DNA of 64,000 nucleotides, taken from the NCBI GenBank assembly GCA_046349395.1, contig JAXMCK010000003.1, forward strand, positions 310,001-374,000. The letters are read 5' to 3'. This document shows positions 43,238-52,506 of this stretch, one piece after another (the stretch's first letter is position 1; every line of letters starts with the position of its first letter). The translations under genes were made by a program, and so were the position numbers. The notes beneath the pieces are model-generated. The model made no database searches. It saw nothing but the letters and a program-made list of their open reading frames with translations, and had not been told where the DNA came from. Source of the stretch: JAXMCK01 sp046349395. Its GTDB lineage: Bacteria > Pseudomonadota > Alphaproteobacteria > Geminicoccales > Geminicoccaceae.

Positions 43238-44496
43238 GGGCGATCCTGTTCGCCGGGCCGTCGCTGGCGCCGCACCCGCCGCAGCTACCGGAGGGCGTCG
43301 AGCTGCGGCCGCCGGTAGCGCAGGGCGACGTGCTACGCGCCGCGCGCGAGCGGCCGTTCGCGATCGGGCTGATCGACGGTGTGTTCGAGGGCGAGCCCGC
43401 CGTCTGGCACAAGGAGATCCTGTTCGCGCTGGAGAGCGGCATCCACGTGCTGGGGGCCGCCAGCATGGGCGCGCTGCGGGCGGCCGAGTGCGCCGCGTTC
43501 GGCATGGTGGGCGTGGGCGAGATCTTCGCCGCCTATGCGAGCGGTACGATCGAGGCGGACGATGCCGTGGCCGTCCTGCACGGGCCGGCGGAGCTGGGCT
43601 GGGTGCAGCTCACCGAGGCGCTGGTCGACGTCGAGGCGACGCTGGCGGCGGCGCGCGGCAGCTTCGACGGTGCCATTGTCGACGTCCTGGGCGCGGCCGC
43701 GAGGCGGCTGCACTACAAGGACCGCTCCTGGTCGGCGATCATGGACGGTGCCGCCCTTCGGCCGGCGGATCGCGAGCGGTTCGGCGCCTGGCTGGAGCGC
43801 GGCCGGGTGAGCCTGAAACGTCGGGATGCTCTGGCGCTGATCGAGGCGCTGGCGGCGCTGATGGCCGAAGGCACGCCGTTGCCCACGGTGCCGTGGCGGC
43901 TGGAGCGGACGCAGATCTGGGAGGATCTCGTTCGCTCGGCCGGCAGCGATACGAGCGTGCTCGACGAGGCGCGGCTGGTGCCCGGGCTGGCGGCGGATCT
44001 CGCGCGGAAGGCGCTGCTGCGCCACCTCGCCGGGGACGAGGCGGCCACGTCACGGTCGGCGTCGCGGCGGGACCTGGAGCGGTTCCGGCTGGAGCGGGGT
44101 CTGGCGACCGGCGCGCAGCTGCGTGCTTGGCTCGAGGAGCGGGGTGTCGACGAGGCGTGGCTGCGACGGCAGGTCGAGGCGCAGCGCCGGGTGAGGGCAC
44201 TGGTGCGCGACCTCGGCGCCGAGCTGGAGCCGCTGATGCTCGAGGAGCTGCGGCTCACCCCGCACTACCCGGAGCTGGCACAGCGGGCGGCCCGCAAGGC
44301 AGCACTGCCGGATGCGGACGAAGGGCCGAGCCTGAAGTCGCTCGTCCGCTGGTTCGCCCCCCGCGTCGGGCTGGACCCGGCCTTCGTCGAGGCCGACGAG
44401 TTGGCGGCGTCACTCGCATTTTTGTGCGTAGACTCACTGCACGAGGCGCTGATCCGGGAATACCGGCTGCAGCAGACGGAAGGGGAGACGGCGTGA
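43234..44496 (+). CDS. TfuA-like protein
   Basis: A 420-aa protein beginning at GTG 43234. The TfuA core covers residues about 1-215: LIDGVFEGEPAVWHKEIL and GAASMGALRAAECAAFGMVG, as in the trifolitoxin-associated TfuA. In TfuA-YcaO pairs TfuA supplies or allosterically enables sulfur transfer for thioamide formation. The C-terminal about 200 residues are helical and arginine-rich and seem to be an added domain of unknown role. Overlaps both neighbours by 4 nt. Confidence 0.9.
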   Translation: MRAILFAGPSLAPHPPQLPEGVELRPPVAQGDVLRAARERPFAIGLIDGVFEGEPAVWHKEILFALESGIHVLGAASMGALRAAECAAFGMVGVGEIFAAYASGTIEADDAVAVLHGPAELGWVQLTEALVDVEATLAAARGSFDGAIVDVLGAAARRLHYKDRSWSAIMDGAALRPADRERFGAWLERGRVSLKRRDALALIEALAALMAEGTPLPTVPWRLERTQIWEDLVRSAGSDTSVLDEARLVPGLAADLARKALLRHLAGDEAATSRSASRRDLERFRLERGLATGAQLRAWLEERGVDEAWLRRQVEAQRRVRALVRDLGAELEPLMLEELRLTPHYPELAQRAARKAALPDADEGPSLKSLVRWFAPRVGLDPAFVEADELAASLAFLCVDSLHEALIREYRLQQTEGETA

Positions 44497-45839
44497 GGCT
44501 CCGGCGGCGCGTGCCGAAGCTCGAGGCGACGCGGGTGCGGCTGTTTCCGCAGGCTCCGTTCCTCGCCCGCTATCGCGAGCCCGAGACGGTGCGCCTCTCG
44601 GTGCCGGCCGGATCGGTCGGTGCGGGTCCCGAAGACGCGTCGATGTACGCGATCAGGCCGATCGGCAAGCCCGGGCCCTATGGCCTGCTGCCGACCCTTC
44701 CGCCGACGGTACTCCTGCCGCCCTGGGGCGGCCGGATCGGCATGCCGGCGGTGCCGTCACCGCAGGGCCATTTCGACCATCTGCTTCCGGGCACCGATCC
44801 CTTCATCCTGGCCCATGCCTATGGCTGCGCGCGCTTCGTGCTCGACGTGTGGGAGGCCTATCTGGGCGAGAGGGTCCGCTGGCACTTCCGCAGCGAGGTG
44901 CCGCGGCTGGAGATCAGCGACTTTCCCTACTTTGCCAATGCGCGGGCCGGCTGGGGCTTTCTGGAGCTGGGTGCCGAGCCGCATGCTGACGGCAGCAGCG
45001 ATCCCTACGCATTGAACTTCGACATCGTCGCCCACGAGATGGGGCACCTGATCATCTACTCGGTCGTGGGTGTGCCCGATCCGGAGGACGACACCAGCGA
45101 CTATTACGGCTTCCACGAATCCGCCGCCGACGTCGTGGCGCTCCTGGCGGCGGCGCACTTCGCCAGCGTCGTCGACGAGGTGTTCGAGCAGACGCGGGGC
45201 AATCTGTACGCGATCAACAGGCTCTCCTCGTTCGGCGAGATCACGTCGAGCACGCAGATCCGGATCGCCAGCAACGGCGTCAGCCTCGAGACCTTCGCAC
45301 TCGGGTGGACCGACGAGCACGACCTGTCGCTGCCGCTGACCGGCATGACCTTCGACATCATCGTCGACATCTTTCACGAATGTCTCAAGGAACGGGGCCT
45401 GATCTCGGGGGCGGCAGAGGACCTGGCCGACAGGCTCGAATACGTGCCGGAGCGGGCCGACGAACTGCAGGATCTGTTCGACCGCGACTATGCGCGGCAG
45501 GCCCTTGGTTTCCACGAGGCCTTCGCCGACGCGCGGGACATCATCGGCACCTACCTGGCTTATGCCTGGACGTGGCTGGCGAGCCGCCCCCTGACCTATG
45601 CCGGCGTCGCGCGTGCCTTGCTGCGCGTCGACCGCGAACTGAACCGCGGGCGATACGCGCGCATCATCCGCAACAACGCGCTGCTACGAGGGATCGGCCT
45701 CGTCGAGGTCGGTCCGCGTCTAGCCCCGGCGAGCCCGGACAGTCACGGCTGCTCCGTGCGTGTCATGGTTCCCGAGCGTTCTCTCCCTCGCCTGCCGCCG
45801 GGCTTGCGCAGGCAGGGGAAGTGGTTAGGATCGAGTTGA
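44493..45839 (+). CDS. Gluzincin-like HExxH metalloprotein in the YcaO-TfuA operon
   Basis: A 448-aa cytosolic protein starting at GTG 44493. The zinc motif AHEMGHLIIYS contains H181, E182 and H185. A third ligand is likely E209 in GFHESAADVVALL, closely resembling the thermolysin NEAxSD motif, so it is built like an M4/gluzincin peptidase. No signal peptide or propeptide is seen. By position it could cut a leader from the downstream repeat protein or act on a modified peptide. I recognise no specific family; 16 bp separate it from that gene. Confidence 0.8.
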   Translation: MRLRRRVPKLEATRVRLFPQAPFLARYREPETVRLSVPAGSVGAGPEDASMYAIRPIGKPGPYGLLPTLPPTVLLPPWGGRIGMPAVPSPQGHFDHLLPGTDPFILAHAYGCARFVLDVWEAYLGERVRWHFRSEVPRLEISDFPYFANARAGWGFLELGAEPHADGSSDPYALNFDIVAHEMGHLIIYSVVGVPDPEDDTSDYYGFHESAADVVALLAAAHFASVVDEVFEQTRGNLYAINRLSSFGEITSSTQIRIASNGVSLETFALGWTDEHDLSLPLTGMTFDIIVDIFHECLKERGLISGAAEDLADRLEYVPERADELQDLFDRDYARQALGFHEAFADARDIIGTYLAYAWTWLASRPLTYAGVARALLRVDRELNRGRYARIIRNNALLRGIGLVEVGPRLAPASPDSHGCSVRVMVPERSLPRLPPGLRRQGKWLGSS

Positions 45840-45855
45840 TAGTTGGGAGGAAGCG

Positions 45856-46356
45856 ATGCCGGCTCTACTCTTCAATGCAACGGCGGTTCGTCTTTTCGGT
45901 CATCCGGTCGAAGGACTGTCCTTCGATGCCAAGGCGGCGACGGGAGACACGTTCAAAGCACTCCTCACTCGTCTGGACCAGTCCGGCGACAACAAGCAGA
46001 TCGCCTTAATCTATGCTTTTTCGGTCGACGGCGAATACTACGACCTGGACCGGCCCGCGCTGTTCACGGTCTGGGGTGATCCCAAGCCCGCCTCGTCCGG
46101 CGTCGATGCGACGGGCATCGCCCTCAACGACCGCGAGTTCGCGCCCGACCTGCAGGTGTGGACGTTCGACCGCTCGGACGTGATGGTCCGCTTCGACGTG
46201 GACGTCGGGACCATCGAGGACCTGCTGGAGCCGGACTATCCGGACGAGGACGAACTCAGCTACCGCGGCAAGAACGTCCGTTCCTCGGGCAAGAACGTGC
46301 GCCTGCGCTTCGGCGGCAAGAACGTGCGGCTCAGGGGTGGCGGGCTGTCGGACTGA
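45856..46356 (+). CDS. Candidate RiPP precursor with three C-terminal GKNVR repeats
   Basis: A 166-aa protein with a strong GGGAGGAAG ribosome-binding site. Residues 1-136 look like a small folded leader domain (MPALLFNATAVRLFGHPVEG, then FSVDGEYYDLDRPALFTVWG). An acidic stretch EPDYPDEDELSY precedes a basic, glycine-rich tail with GKNVR at 138-142, 145-149 and 154-158, ending GGGLSD. An acidic linker before a repeated tail next to YcaO, TfuA and a peptidase suggests a peptide substrate. It has no cysteine, and no serine or threonine within the repeat units, so azoline chemistry is unlikely and backbone thioamidation more plausible. It ends 7 bp before the convergent cyclase gene. Confidence 0.75.
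   Translation: MPALLFNATAVRLFGHPVEGLSFDAKAATGDTFKALLTRLDQSGDNKQIALIYAFSVDGEYYDLDRPALFTVWGDPKPASSGVDATGIALNDREFAPDLQVWTFDRSDVMVRFDVDVGTIEDLLEPDYPDEDELSYRGKNVRSSGKNVRLRFGGKNVRLRGGGLSD
46267..46329 (+). repeat. Triple GKNVR-coding repeat
   Basis: Three 15-bp units (46267-46281, 46288-46302, 46315-46329), each GGCAAGAACGT followed by a variable base and an arginine codon, spaced by 6 and 12 bp. Only Arg and Val codons vary, which suggests selection on the peptide rather than recent DNA duplication. Confidence 0.9.
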
Positions 46357-46363
46357 CCTCGCG

Positions 46364-48232
46364 TCAGGCGGGTAGCCCCGCCCGTCGTAGGCCCTCGATG
46401 TAGCGCATCGCCGCCTCGTCGCCGGGCCGGTAGGGCGGTCGCTCGGCCCAGCGGGAGACGGTGAAGCCGGGCTGCTCGCGCAAGATCAGCTGGGCTTCCC
46501 GCTGTGCCGCCTGCATGTCGCCCAGATAGACGTGCGCCACCGCCCGCAATCGTCTGACCGCCGACGGTTCCTTCAATCTCCCGGCGGTCTCCAGCACCCG
46601 ATCGTACTGCCGCAGGTACCCGTAAGCGTCGCACAGGTGCCAATAGTACCAGTCCGGCGGCCGAGGATTGAGGATCAGGGCCCGCTGCAGGACGGAGAGT
46701 GCCTTCTGACCCTGGCCGCTGTAGACGAGCGAGTCGCCGTACTCGGCCAGGATGTCGGCGTCGTTCGGGTTCAGATCGAGCGCCCGCTCATAGGCTGCGA
46801 GCGACTCGTCGTGGCGGCGAAGATAGAGGTGGGCGTAGCCGAGCTCCGCAAATCCCCTGGCGTCGTAGGGATCGCACTCGACCGCCCGCAGCGACAGCTG
46901 GAGCGAGCGGTCCAGCGCCTCGTCCTGGGCGCTGCCGAAGCCGTAGAACCACTCGGTGTTGAAGGTTCGGGCCAGTGCCGCGTGCGAGCGTCCATAGTCC
47001 GGGTCGAGCGTCGCCGCCTGCTCGAACAGCCGGCGCGCGTGCTTCACCTTCTCCGGCCGCATCGCGTAGGCCAGCGCTTCGCCGCGCAGCAGCAGGCCGT
47101 AGGTGGAAAGCTCGGGAACATGATGCCGCCGCAGGCGGCGGCGCTCGGCCTCGGTGATCTCGATGGCGAGCCGGGAGGCGAGCGTGCCGGTCAGTTCGTC
47201 CTGCACCTCGAACACGTCGCGCAGCGGGGCGTCGAGCCTGTCGGCCCAGAGGGGCGCCTCGGTGAAGGTGTCGATCAGTTCGATCCGGACCTGGATCCTT
47301 CCTCGTGCGTGCAGCAGCGAGCCGCGGGCCAGGTAGCGGACGCCGAGGGTCCGCGCCACGGCCGCAAGATCACCCTCGGGCGAGTCCCGGAACTGGAACG
47401 CCGAATGCCGCGCGATGATGCTGAGATTGGGGAAGCGGCTAAGGGCGGAGATCAGGTCGGCGGTGAAGCCGTCGCAGAGATGCTGGTTCGCCGGATCCGC
47501 GGACCGGTTGTCGAGCGGCAGCAGCACGATGCCGGGGTCGCCCGCGGGCGATGCGGACGCCATCGTGCGGGGAGAAGGCGGCTCGTCGACCGTCACCCGG
47601 CTGCCTCGCCGACGCGACGGGTCGAAACTGTAGGCGCGGAGCGCTCGCGGCATGTCCTTCAGTGATCGAGAAGCGATCGGGCGCAGGAGTTCGCGTAGCT
47701 CCGGCGGTGCGTCCGCCTCGGCGGCATCGGACAGGCATAGGCCTCCAGGGGGCGACAATGCCTGCAGGCGCTCGACGATGATGAGGTCGAGACCGAAGAG
47801 CCTGTCTCCGTCGGCCATGACCTCGCCGCTGTGAATCCCGACCCGGAACCGAAGCGGCATGCCGGACTGGTTCCAGACGGCGTCGTTCTCGAACTCGCGC
47901 TGGAAATCGAGGGCGAAGGCAATGGCACTCCCCACCCTGCTGAACAGGGCGAGTATGGAATCACCGGTGACGTCCGCGACCTGGCCGCCATAATCGGCGA
48001 CGACCGCTTTGAAGAGCCCTTCGGCCTGCCGCATGCGGGCCCAGGTCGCGATCGGATCGCGGGCCATGTGCCGGGTGTAGCGATGCACGTCGGCGAACAG
48101 GATGCCGAGCGGGCCCGAACCCGCTGCGGCCAGGTTGGGAGTGCGATCGCTCACGACGCCCGTACCCGGCCGTGCGCCGCGTTGCCGTGTCCTGGACAGA
48201 GCGGGACTGGCGAGGTCCCGAAAGTCGTCCAC
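46364..48232 (-). CDS. Class III cyclase-TPR protein (copy A)
   Basis: A 622-aa protein from GTG 48232. Cyclase domain first (LGILFADVHRYTRHMARDP, VTGDSILALF, PLRFRVGIHSGEV), then an ATPase-like tandem region (FPNLSIIARHSAFQFRDSPE, a CadC/TolB-like module) and about seven TPR units (YRRHDESLAAYERALDLNP type) to the C-terminus. Metal Asp residues are kept, but the usual VNxAAR motif reads DLIIVERLQ, so the Asn is lost. Paralogue of the next gene. Convergent with the RiPP-like operon, only 7 bp away. Confidence 0.85.
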   Translation of the reverse strand: MDDFRDLASPALSRTRQRGARPGTGVVSDRTPNLAAAGSGPLGILFADVHRYTRHMARDPIATWARMRQAEGLFKAVVADYGGQVADVTGDSILALFSRVGSAIAFALDFQREFENDAVWNQSGMPLRFRVGIHSGEVMADGDRLFGLDLIIVERLQALSPPGGLCLSDAAEADAPPELRELLRPIASRSLKDMPRALRAYSFDPSRRRGSRVTVDEPPSPRTMASASPAGDPGIVLLPLDNRSADPANQHLCDGFTADLISALSRFPNLSIIARHSAFQFRDSPEGDLAAVARTLGVRYLARGSLLHARGRIQVRIELIDTFTEAPLWADRLDAPLRDVFEVQDELTGTLASRLAIEITEAERRRLRRHHVPELSTYGLLLRGEALAYAMRPEKVKHARRLFEQAATLDPDYGRSHAALARTFNTEWFYGFGSAQDEALDRSLQLSLRAVECDPYDARGFAELGYAHLYLRRHDESLAAYERALDLNPNDADILAEYGDSLVYSGQGQKALSVLQRALILNPRPPDWYYWHLCDAYGYLRQYDRVLETAGRLKEPSAVRRLRAVAHVYLGDMQAAQREAQLILREQPGFTVSRWAERPPYRPGDEAAMRYIEGLRRAGLPA

Positions 48233-48406
48233 CTTGCATGCATGACAGTCCCGAGCCCGGCAGTATTCATAAAAATCACGCGCTAGAGCTGTATAAACGT
48301 GACAGCGAGGTTACGATAGCGCAACCGGCCGTTGCGCATCACGTCCTCGGCGCGCCTTTACTCGCCGACTGTGCACTTTTCTCACGGGATCAACGACGGT
48401 GGGTCG

Positions 48407-50206
48407 TCAGTCGGGCAAGCCCGCCAGGCGGAGGCCTTCCATGAAGCGAAGGGCGGCCTCGTCGTTGGGTCGGTAGGGCGGGCGCTTGGCCCACTGGCTG
48501 ATCCGGAACCCGGGCTGCTCACGAAGAATCGCCTGCGCCTGCTGCCGGGCGGCCGGCACGTCGCCGAGGTGCGCATAGGCGACCGCCAGAAGACGACGGC
48601 CGAGTGCGGGATTGCGCATCTTCTTCACGGTCGCGATCACGTCGTCGTAGCGCTGCATGAGATCGTAGGCATCGCAAAGATGCCAGAGATAGGAGTCCGG
48701 CGCTCGCGGATTGAGCCGGAGGGCCTTGTTCAGGAGCGACAGCGCTTCCTCGCCGCGGCCGCTGTAGATCAGGCAGTCGCCATATTCGGCCAGGATGTCG
48801 GCGTCGTTGGGATTGAGGTCCAGTGCTTGCACATAGGCCGCCACGGACGATTCGTGCTGCCGGTGATAGAGATGCGCATAGGCGAGCTCGGAAAACCCGC
48901 GCGCGTCATAGGGATCGCGATCGACGGCGGTCAGCGACAGCTCCAGCGACCGATCCAGCGCGTCCCGGGCGGCATCGCCGAAGCCGTAGAACCACTCCGT
49001 GTTGAAGGTGCGCGCCAGTGCGGCGTAGCAGCGGCCATAGTTCGGGTCGAGCGAGGCTGCCTGCTCGAACAGACGTCGCGCGTGGAGGACGCGCTCGGCC
49101 TCCATCGCGTGTGCCAGCGTCTCGCCTCTCAGGATGAGACCGTAGGTCGAGAGATCGGGGACGTGGTGGCGCTCCAGCCGACGGCGCTCGGCGTCGTTGA
49201 TCTTGAGGGCCAGCTTGGACGCGAGAGTACCGGTGATCTCGTCCTGGACCTCGAACACGTCACTCAGTGCGGCATCGAGCCGGTCGGCCCAGACGAGCGC
49301 CTCCGTTTCGGTGTCGACGAGCTTGATGCGGACCCTGAGCTTCGTTCCGGCGTGCTGCAGCGAGCCGGTGGCGAGGTAACGGACGCCCAACGAGCGCGCG
49401 ATCTCGGCCAGTTCGTCTTCCCGGGCGTTCCTGAACTGGAAGGCGGAGTGGCGGGCGATGATGCTGAGATTCCGGAAGCGGCTCAGCGACGTGATGAGAT
49501 CGCTCGTGAAGCCGTCGCAGAGATGCGAATCCGCCGGATTGGACGACAGGTTCTGCAGCGGGAGCAGCGCCACGCCCGGATCGCCGCTCGCCGACAGCGG
49601 CACCTCCGCGCGCAACGGTAGGACCTGGGTGACCTCGATCCGTGGCGCCGAATCGCGGATCGCCTCGACGGTGTAGACCTGGAACCAGCTCGGCACGCCC
49701 TTCAGGGCGCGCGCACCCATCGAGCGGATCAGGTCCCGGATCTCGGCCGGCGCCTCGTCCCGCGCGGCGGCCGAGAGGCACACCCCGCCCGGCGCGGACA
49801 GCTCCTGCAGCCGCCGCGCGATGATGATGTTGATGCCGAACAGCTTGTCGCCGTCCGCAAGGACGTCGCCGGAGTGCACGCCGATGCGGAAGCGTAGCGG
49901 CGAGCCCGTGTCGTTCCAGACGGCGTCGTTCTCGAACTCCCGCTGAAAATCCACTGCTAGCTGAATGGCGCGGCTCGTCTCGCGGAATACGGCGAGGATC
50001 GAGTCGCCGGCGATGTCGGCGACGTCGCCCCCGTAATCGCCGACCACGGCCTTGAACAGCTCTTCGGCGCGGCGCATCCGGGCGCGCGTCGCCACCGGAT
50101 CCCGGGCCATGTGCTCGGTGAATCGGTAGACGTCGGCGAACAGGATGCCGACCTTGGCCTTGACCTGTTCCGGTGCCGGCTCGGGCTGCGCGCTCACCGC
50201 GTGCAT
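48407..50206 (-). CDS. Class III cyclase-TPR protein (copy B)
   Basis: A 599-aa close paralogue of copy A, aligned end to end: VGILFADVYRFTEHMARDP, IAGDSILAVF, PLRFRIGVHSGDV, the RNLSIIARHSAFQFRNARED module and TPR repeats ending RLAGLPD. The VNxAAR motif reads INIIIARRLQ; Arg is kept and Asn lost. A 174-bp AT-richer gap separates it from copy A, which therefore probably has its own promoter. Tandem duplication is the likely origin. Confidence 0.85.
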   Translation of the reverse strand: MHAVSAQPEPAPEQVKAKVGILFADVYRFTEHMARDPVATRARMRRAEELFKAVVGDYGGDVADIAGDSILAVFRETSRAIQLAVDFQREFENDAVWNDTGSPLRFRIGVHSGDVLADGDKLFGINIIIARRLQELSAPGGVCLSAAARDEAPAEIRDLIRSMGARALKGVPSWFQVYTVEAIRDSAPRIEVTQVLPLRAEVPLSASGDPGVALLPLQNLSSNPADSHLCDGFTSDLITSLSRFRNLSIIARHSAFQFRNAREDELAEIARSLGVRYLATGSLQHAGTKLRVRIKLVDTETEALVWADRLDAALSDVFEVQDEITGTLASKLALKINDAERRRLERHHVPDLSTYGLILRGETLAHAMEAERVLHARRLFEQAASLDPNYGRCYAALARTFNTEWFYGFGDAARDALDRSLELSLTAVDRDPYDARGFSELAYAHLYHRQHESSVAAYVQALDLNPNDADILAEYGDCLIYSGRGEEALSLLNKALRLNPRAPDSYLWHLCDAYDLMQRYDDVIATVKKMRNPALGRRLLAVAYAHLGDVPAARQQAQAILREQPGFRISQWAKRPPYRPNDEAALRFMEGLRLAGLPD

Positions 50207-50439
50207 CTCCGACCGGTCACCGGGCAGCTGCTCTGGCTGTCCATGCGCACGGGTACAAACGGTGATGTTGCATCCGCCTGGGCGGCATCGTGTCCGTCAC
50301 GGTTTCGTACCGACACGATGATAATCAACTAGCGCATTCGGCGATAGATCGCTGCCGAATTGGACATATTCCGCTGAAGCGCCAGGTACGGCCCGGCCGA
50401 GGGTGGCCGTACCGGTCGCGGGCGGGCGGGCGGTGGTGC

Positions 50440-51564
50440 TCAGATCTCCCGCACATCCACCCAGCGCCGCTCCCGCGCCGAAGAGAGGATGGCGTCGACG
50501 ACGCGCTGGATCGCGTAGGCCTCGCGGAAGTCGGGATAGAAGCGGCGGCCGGCGGCGAGGCACTCGACCACGGTCTTCACCTCGATCGTCTTCACGTCGT
50601 TGAAGCCGAGTTGATGGCCCGGAGCCGGGCAGAAGGGCGCGTAGTCGGGATGCGCCGGCCCTGCGGGCACCGTGAGATAGCCGTTGGCCGGGCCGCCCTT
50701 CCGGACATGCAGGCGCAGCTCGTTCATCCGCTCCATGTCGAGCAGGATCGAGCCCTTGGAGCCGTAGAGCTCAAAGGCGAGGTGCATGGTGCGGCCGGTC
50801 GCGACCCAGGAGGCCTCGATGGTGCCCTTGCAGCCGTTGGCGAAGCGGACGAGGGCACGGGCTTGGTCGTCGACCTCGACGGGGCGCCGCTCGCTCGCAC
50901 CCGGGGCGACGGGCCGGTCCTTCACGCAGGTGTCGAGGTCGGCGCAGACGGCGTCGATCTCGCCGACGACGAAGCGGGCGAGGCTCACGATGTGGCTGCC
51001 GAGATCGGCGACGGCACCCGCACCGCCCTTCGGATCGAGCCGCCAGGTCCAGGGACCGTTCGGGTCGGTCATGTAGTCCTCGGCGTGGATGCCGCGAAAG
51101 CCCCACAGCTCGCCGATCTCCCCGCTCTGCGCGATCTCGCGCGCATACTGGGCCATGGGGGCCTTGATGTAGTTGAAGCCGACGAAGGTCGGCACGCCGG
51201 CGGCCTCGGCCGCCTCCGCCATCTTGAGAGCGGTGGCGGCGTTGGGGGCCAGCGGTTTCTCGCAGTAGACGGGCTTCTTCGCCGCGATGGCCGCCAGCGC
51301 CATCGGTTCGTGGAACGAGTTCGGCGTGGTGATGTCGATGAGGTCGATATCGGGGTTGGAGATCAGGCCCTGCCAGTCGCCGGTGGCGGCCGGTATGCCG
51401 AGGCGGGCGGCCTGGCGCTCGGCGGTCGCCTGATCGACGTCGGCCAGGAGCTGCAGCGAGGCCTGCAGCGGCAGGTCGAACACGGCCGGCGCCATCCGCC
51501 AGGCGAAGGCGTGCGCCCGGCCGATGAAGCCGCTGCCGATCAGTCCCACGTTGAGCCGCTTCAT
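50440..51564 (-). CDS. Gfo/Idh/MocA-family oxidoreductase
   Basis: A 374-aa NAD(P)-dependent sugar or inositol dehydrogenase-like enzyme. Rossmann start LNVGLIGSGFIGRAHAFAW, the family EKP motif in KPVYCEKPLAPNA, and GGAGAVADLGSHIVSLARF with the catalytic His. The ATG at 51564 is the natural start. Encoded 46 bp downstream of the HpcH/HpaI aldolase gene on the same strand; the two may act in sugar-acid breakdown. Confidence 0.92.
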   Translation of the reverse strand: MKRLNVGLIGSGFIGRAHAFAWRMAPAVFDLPLQASLQLLADVDQATAERQAARLGIPAATGDWQGLISNPDIDLIDITTPNSFHEPMALAAIAAKKPVYCEKPLAPNAATALKMAEAAEAAGVPTFVGFNYIKAPMAQYAREIAQSGEIGELWGFRGIHAEDYMTDPNGPWTWRLDPKGGAGAVADLGSHIVSLARFVVGEIDAVCADLDTCVKDRPVAPGASERRPVEVDDQARALVRFANGCKGTIEASWVATGRTMHLAFELYGSKGSILLDMERMNELRLHVRKGGPANGYLTVPAGPAHPDYAPFCPAPGHQLGFNDVKTIEVKTVVECLAAGRRFYPDFREAYAIQRVVDAILSSARERRWVDVREI

Positions 51565-51610
51565 CGATGCCTCTTCTTCTCGTTGGCTCAGGGCCGGTGC
51601 TGAAGCTGAA

Positions 51611-52399
51611 TCAGTAGGTCTTGGCCTGTGGAGCTGCAGCGGTGCCACGGGCGGCGGCGACGGCCTCCTGGGCGCGCGCACCCATCAGGCGGGCATCCGA
51701 TGCGATGGAGGTGAAGTCGAAGCCCTGGTCCAGCATGCGGCGGGCATAGGCCGGCTGCAGGGTGTGGATGCCGGTCCGCTTGCCGTGCTTCTTGGCGGCC
51801 TTGAGGATCGTGGCGATGGCGTCGACGACCTCGGGCGTTTCCGGATCGAGGACCGGCGGGTGGCCCAAGGAAGCCGCCAGATCGGACGGGCCGACATAGA
51901 TGCCGTCGAGTTCGGGGACCGAGAGGATCGCCTCCAGCTCGGCCATGGCCTCGCGGGTCTCGATCATGGCAATCGAGAGCACGGTGTCGTTGGCGTGCGG
52001 GGCGTAATCGGCCCCGCCGTAGAGCGTGGCGCGGATCGGGCCGAAGCTGCGGTTGCCGCGTGGCGGGTAGCGGCAGGCGGCGGCGAGTGCCGCGGCCTGG
52101 GCGGCGTCGTTGACCATCGGGCAGATGACACCGTAGCAGCCGGCGTCCAGCATCTTCATGACGATGCCGGGATCGAGCCAGGGGACCCGGCACATCGGCA
52201 CGGGATCCTTGGTCGAGATCGCCTGCAGCATGGTGACGGCGGTCTGGTAGTCGACGACACCGTGCTGCATGTCGATCGTGAGGCTGTCCCAGCCCTGGTG
52301 CGCCATGACCTCGGCCGAGAAGCTCGACGGGATGGCGAGCCAGCCGTTCAGCGTCCCGCGCCCTTCCGCCCAGGCCTTACGCAGCCCGTTTTCCCGCAT
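51611..52399 (-). CDS. HpcH/HpaI-family aldolase
   Basis: A 262-aa class II (metal-dependent) aldolase of the hydroxy-oxo-acid family, which cleaves 2-keto-4-hydroxy acids to pyruvate or oxaloacetate plus an aldehyde. Catalytic base in TIDMQHGVVDY; metal-binding Glu in AMIETREAM and Asp in YVGPSDLAASLG. First gene of the two-gene unit with the oxidoreductase. Confidence 0.92.
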   Translation of the reverse strand: MRENGLRKAWAEGRGTLNGWLAIPSSFSAEVMAHQGWDSLTIDMQHGVVDYQTAVTMLQAISTKDPVPMCRVPWLDPGIVMKMLDAGCYGVICPMVNDAAQAAALAAACRYPPRGNRSFGPIRATLYGGADYAPHANDTVLSIAMIETREAMAELEAILSVPELDGIYVGPSDLAASLGHPPVLDPETPEVVDAIATILKAAKKHGKRTGIHTLQPAYARRMLDQGFDFTSIASDARLMGARAQEAVAAARGTAAAPQAKTY

Positions 52400-52506
52400 G
52401 TGCCGCCTCCCGATGGGTCCGAGCGAGGCTTAGGTTGCCCCACCCACCTTGTCCAGGGAGGGCGGGCGACGCAGCATGCGGAGATACAGACCGGGAGTGT
52501 CAGCGA

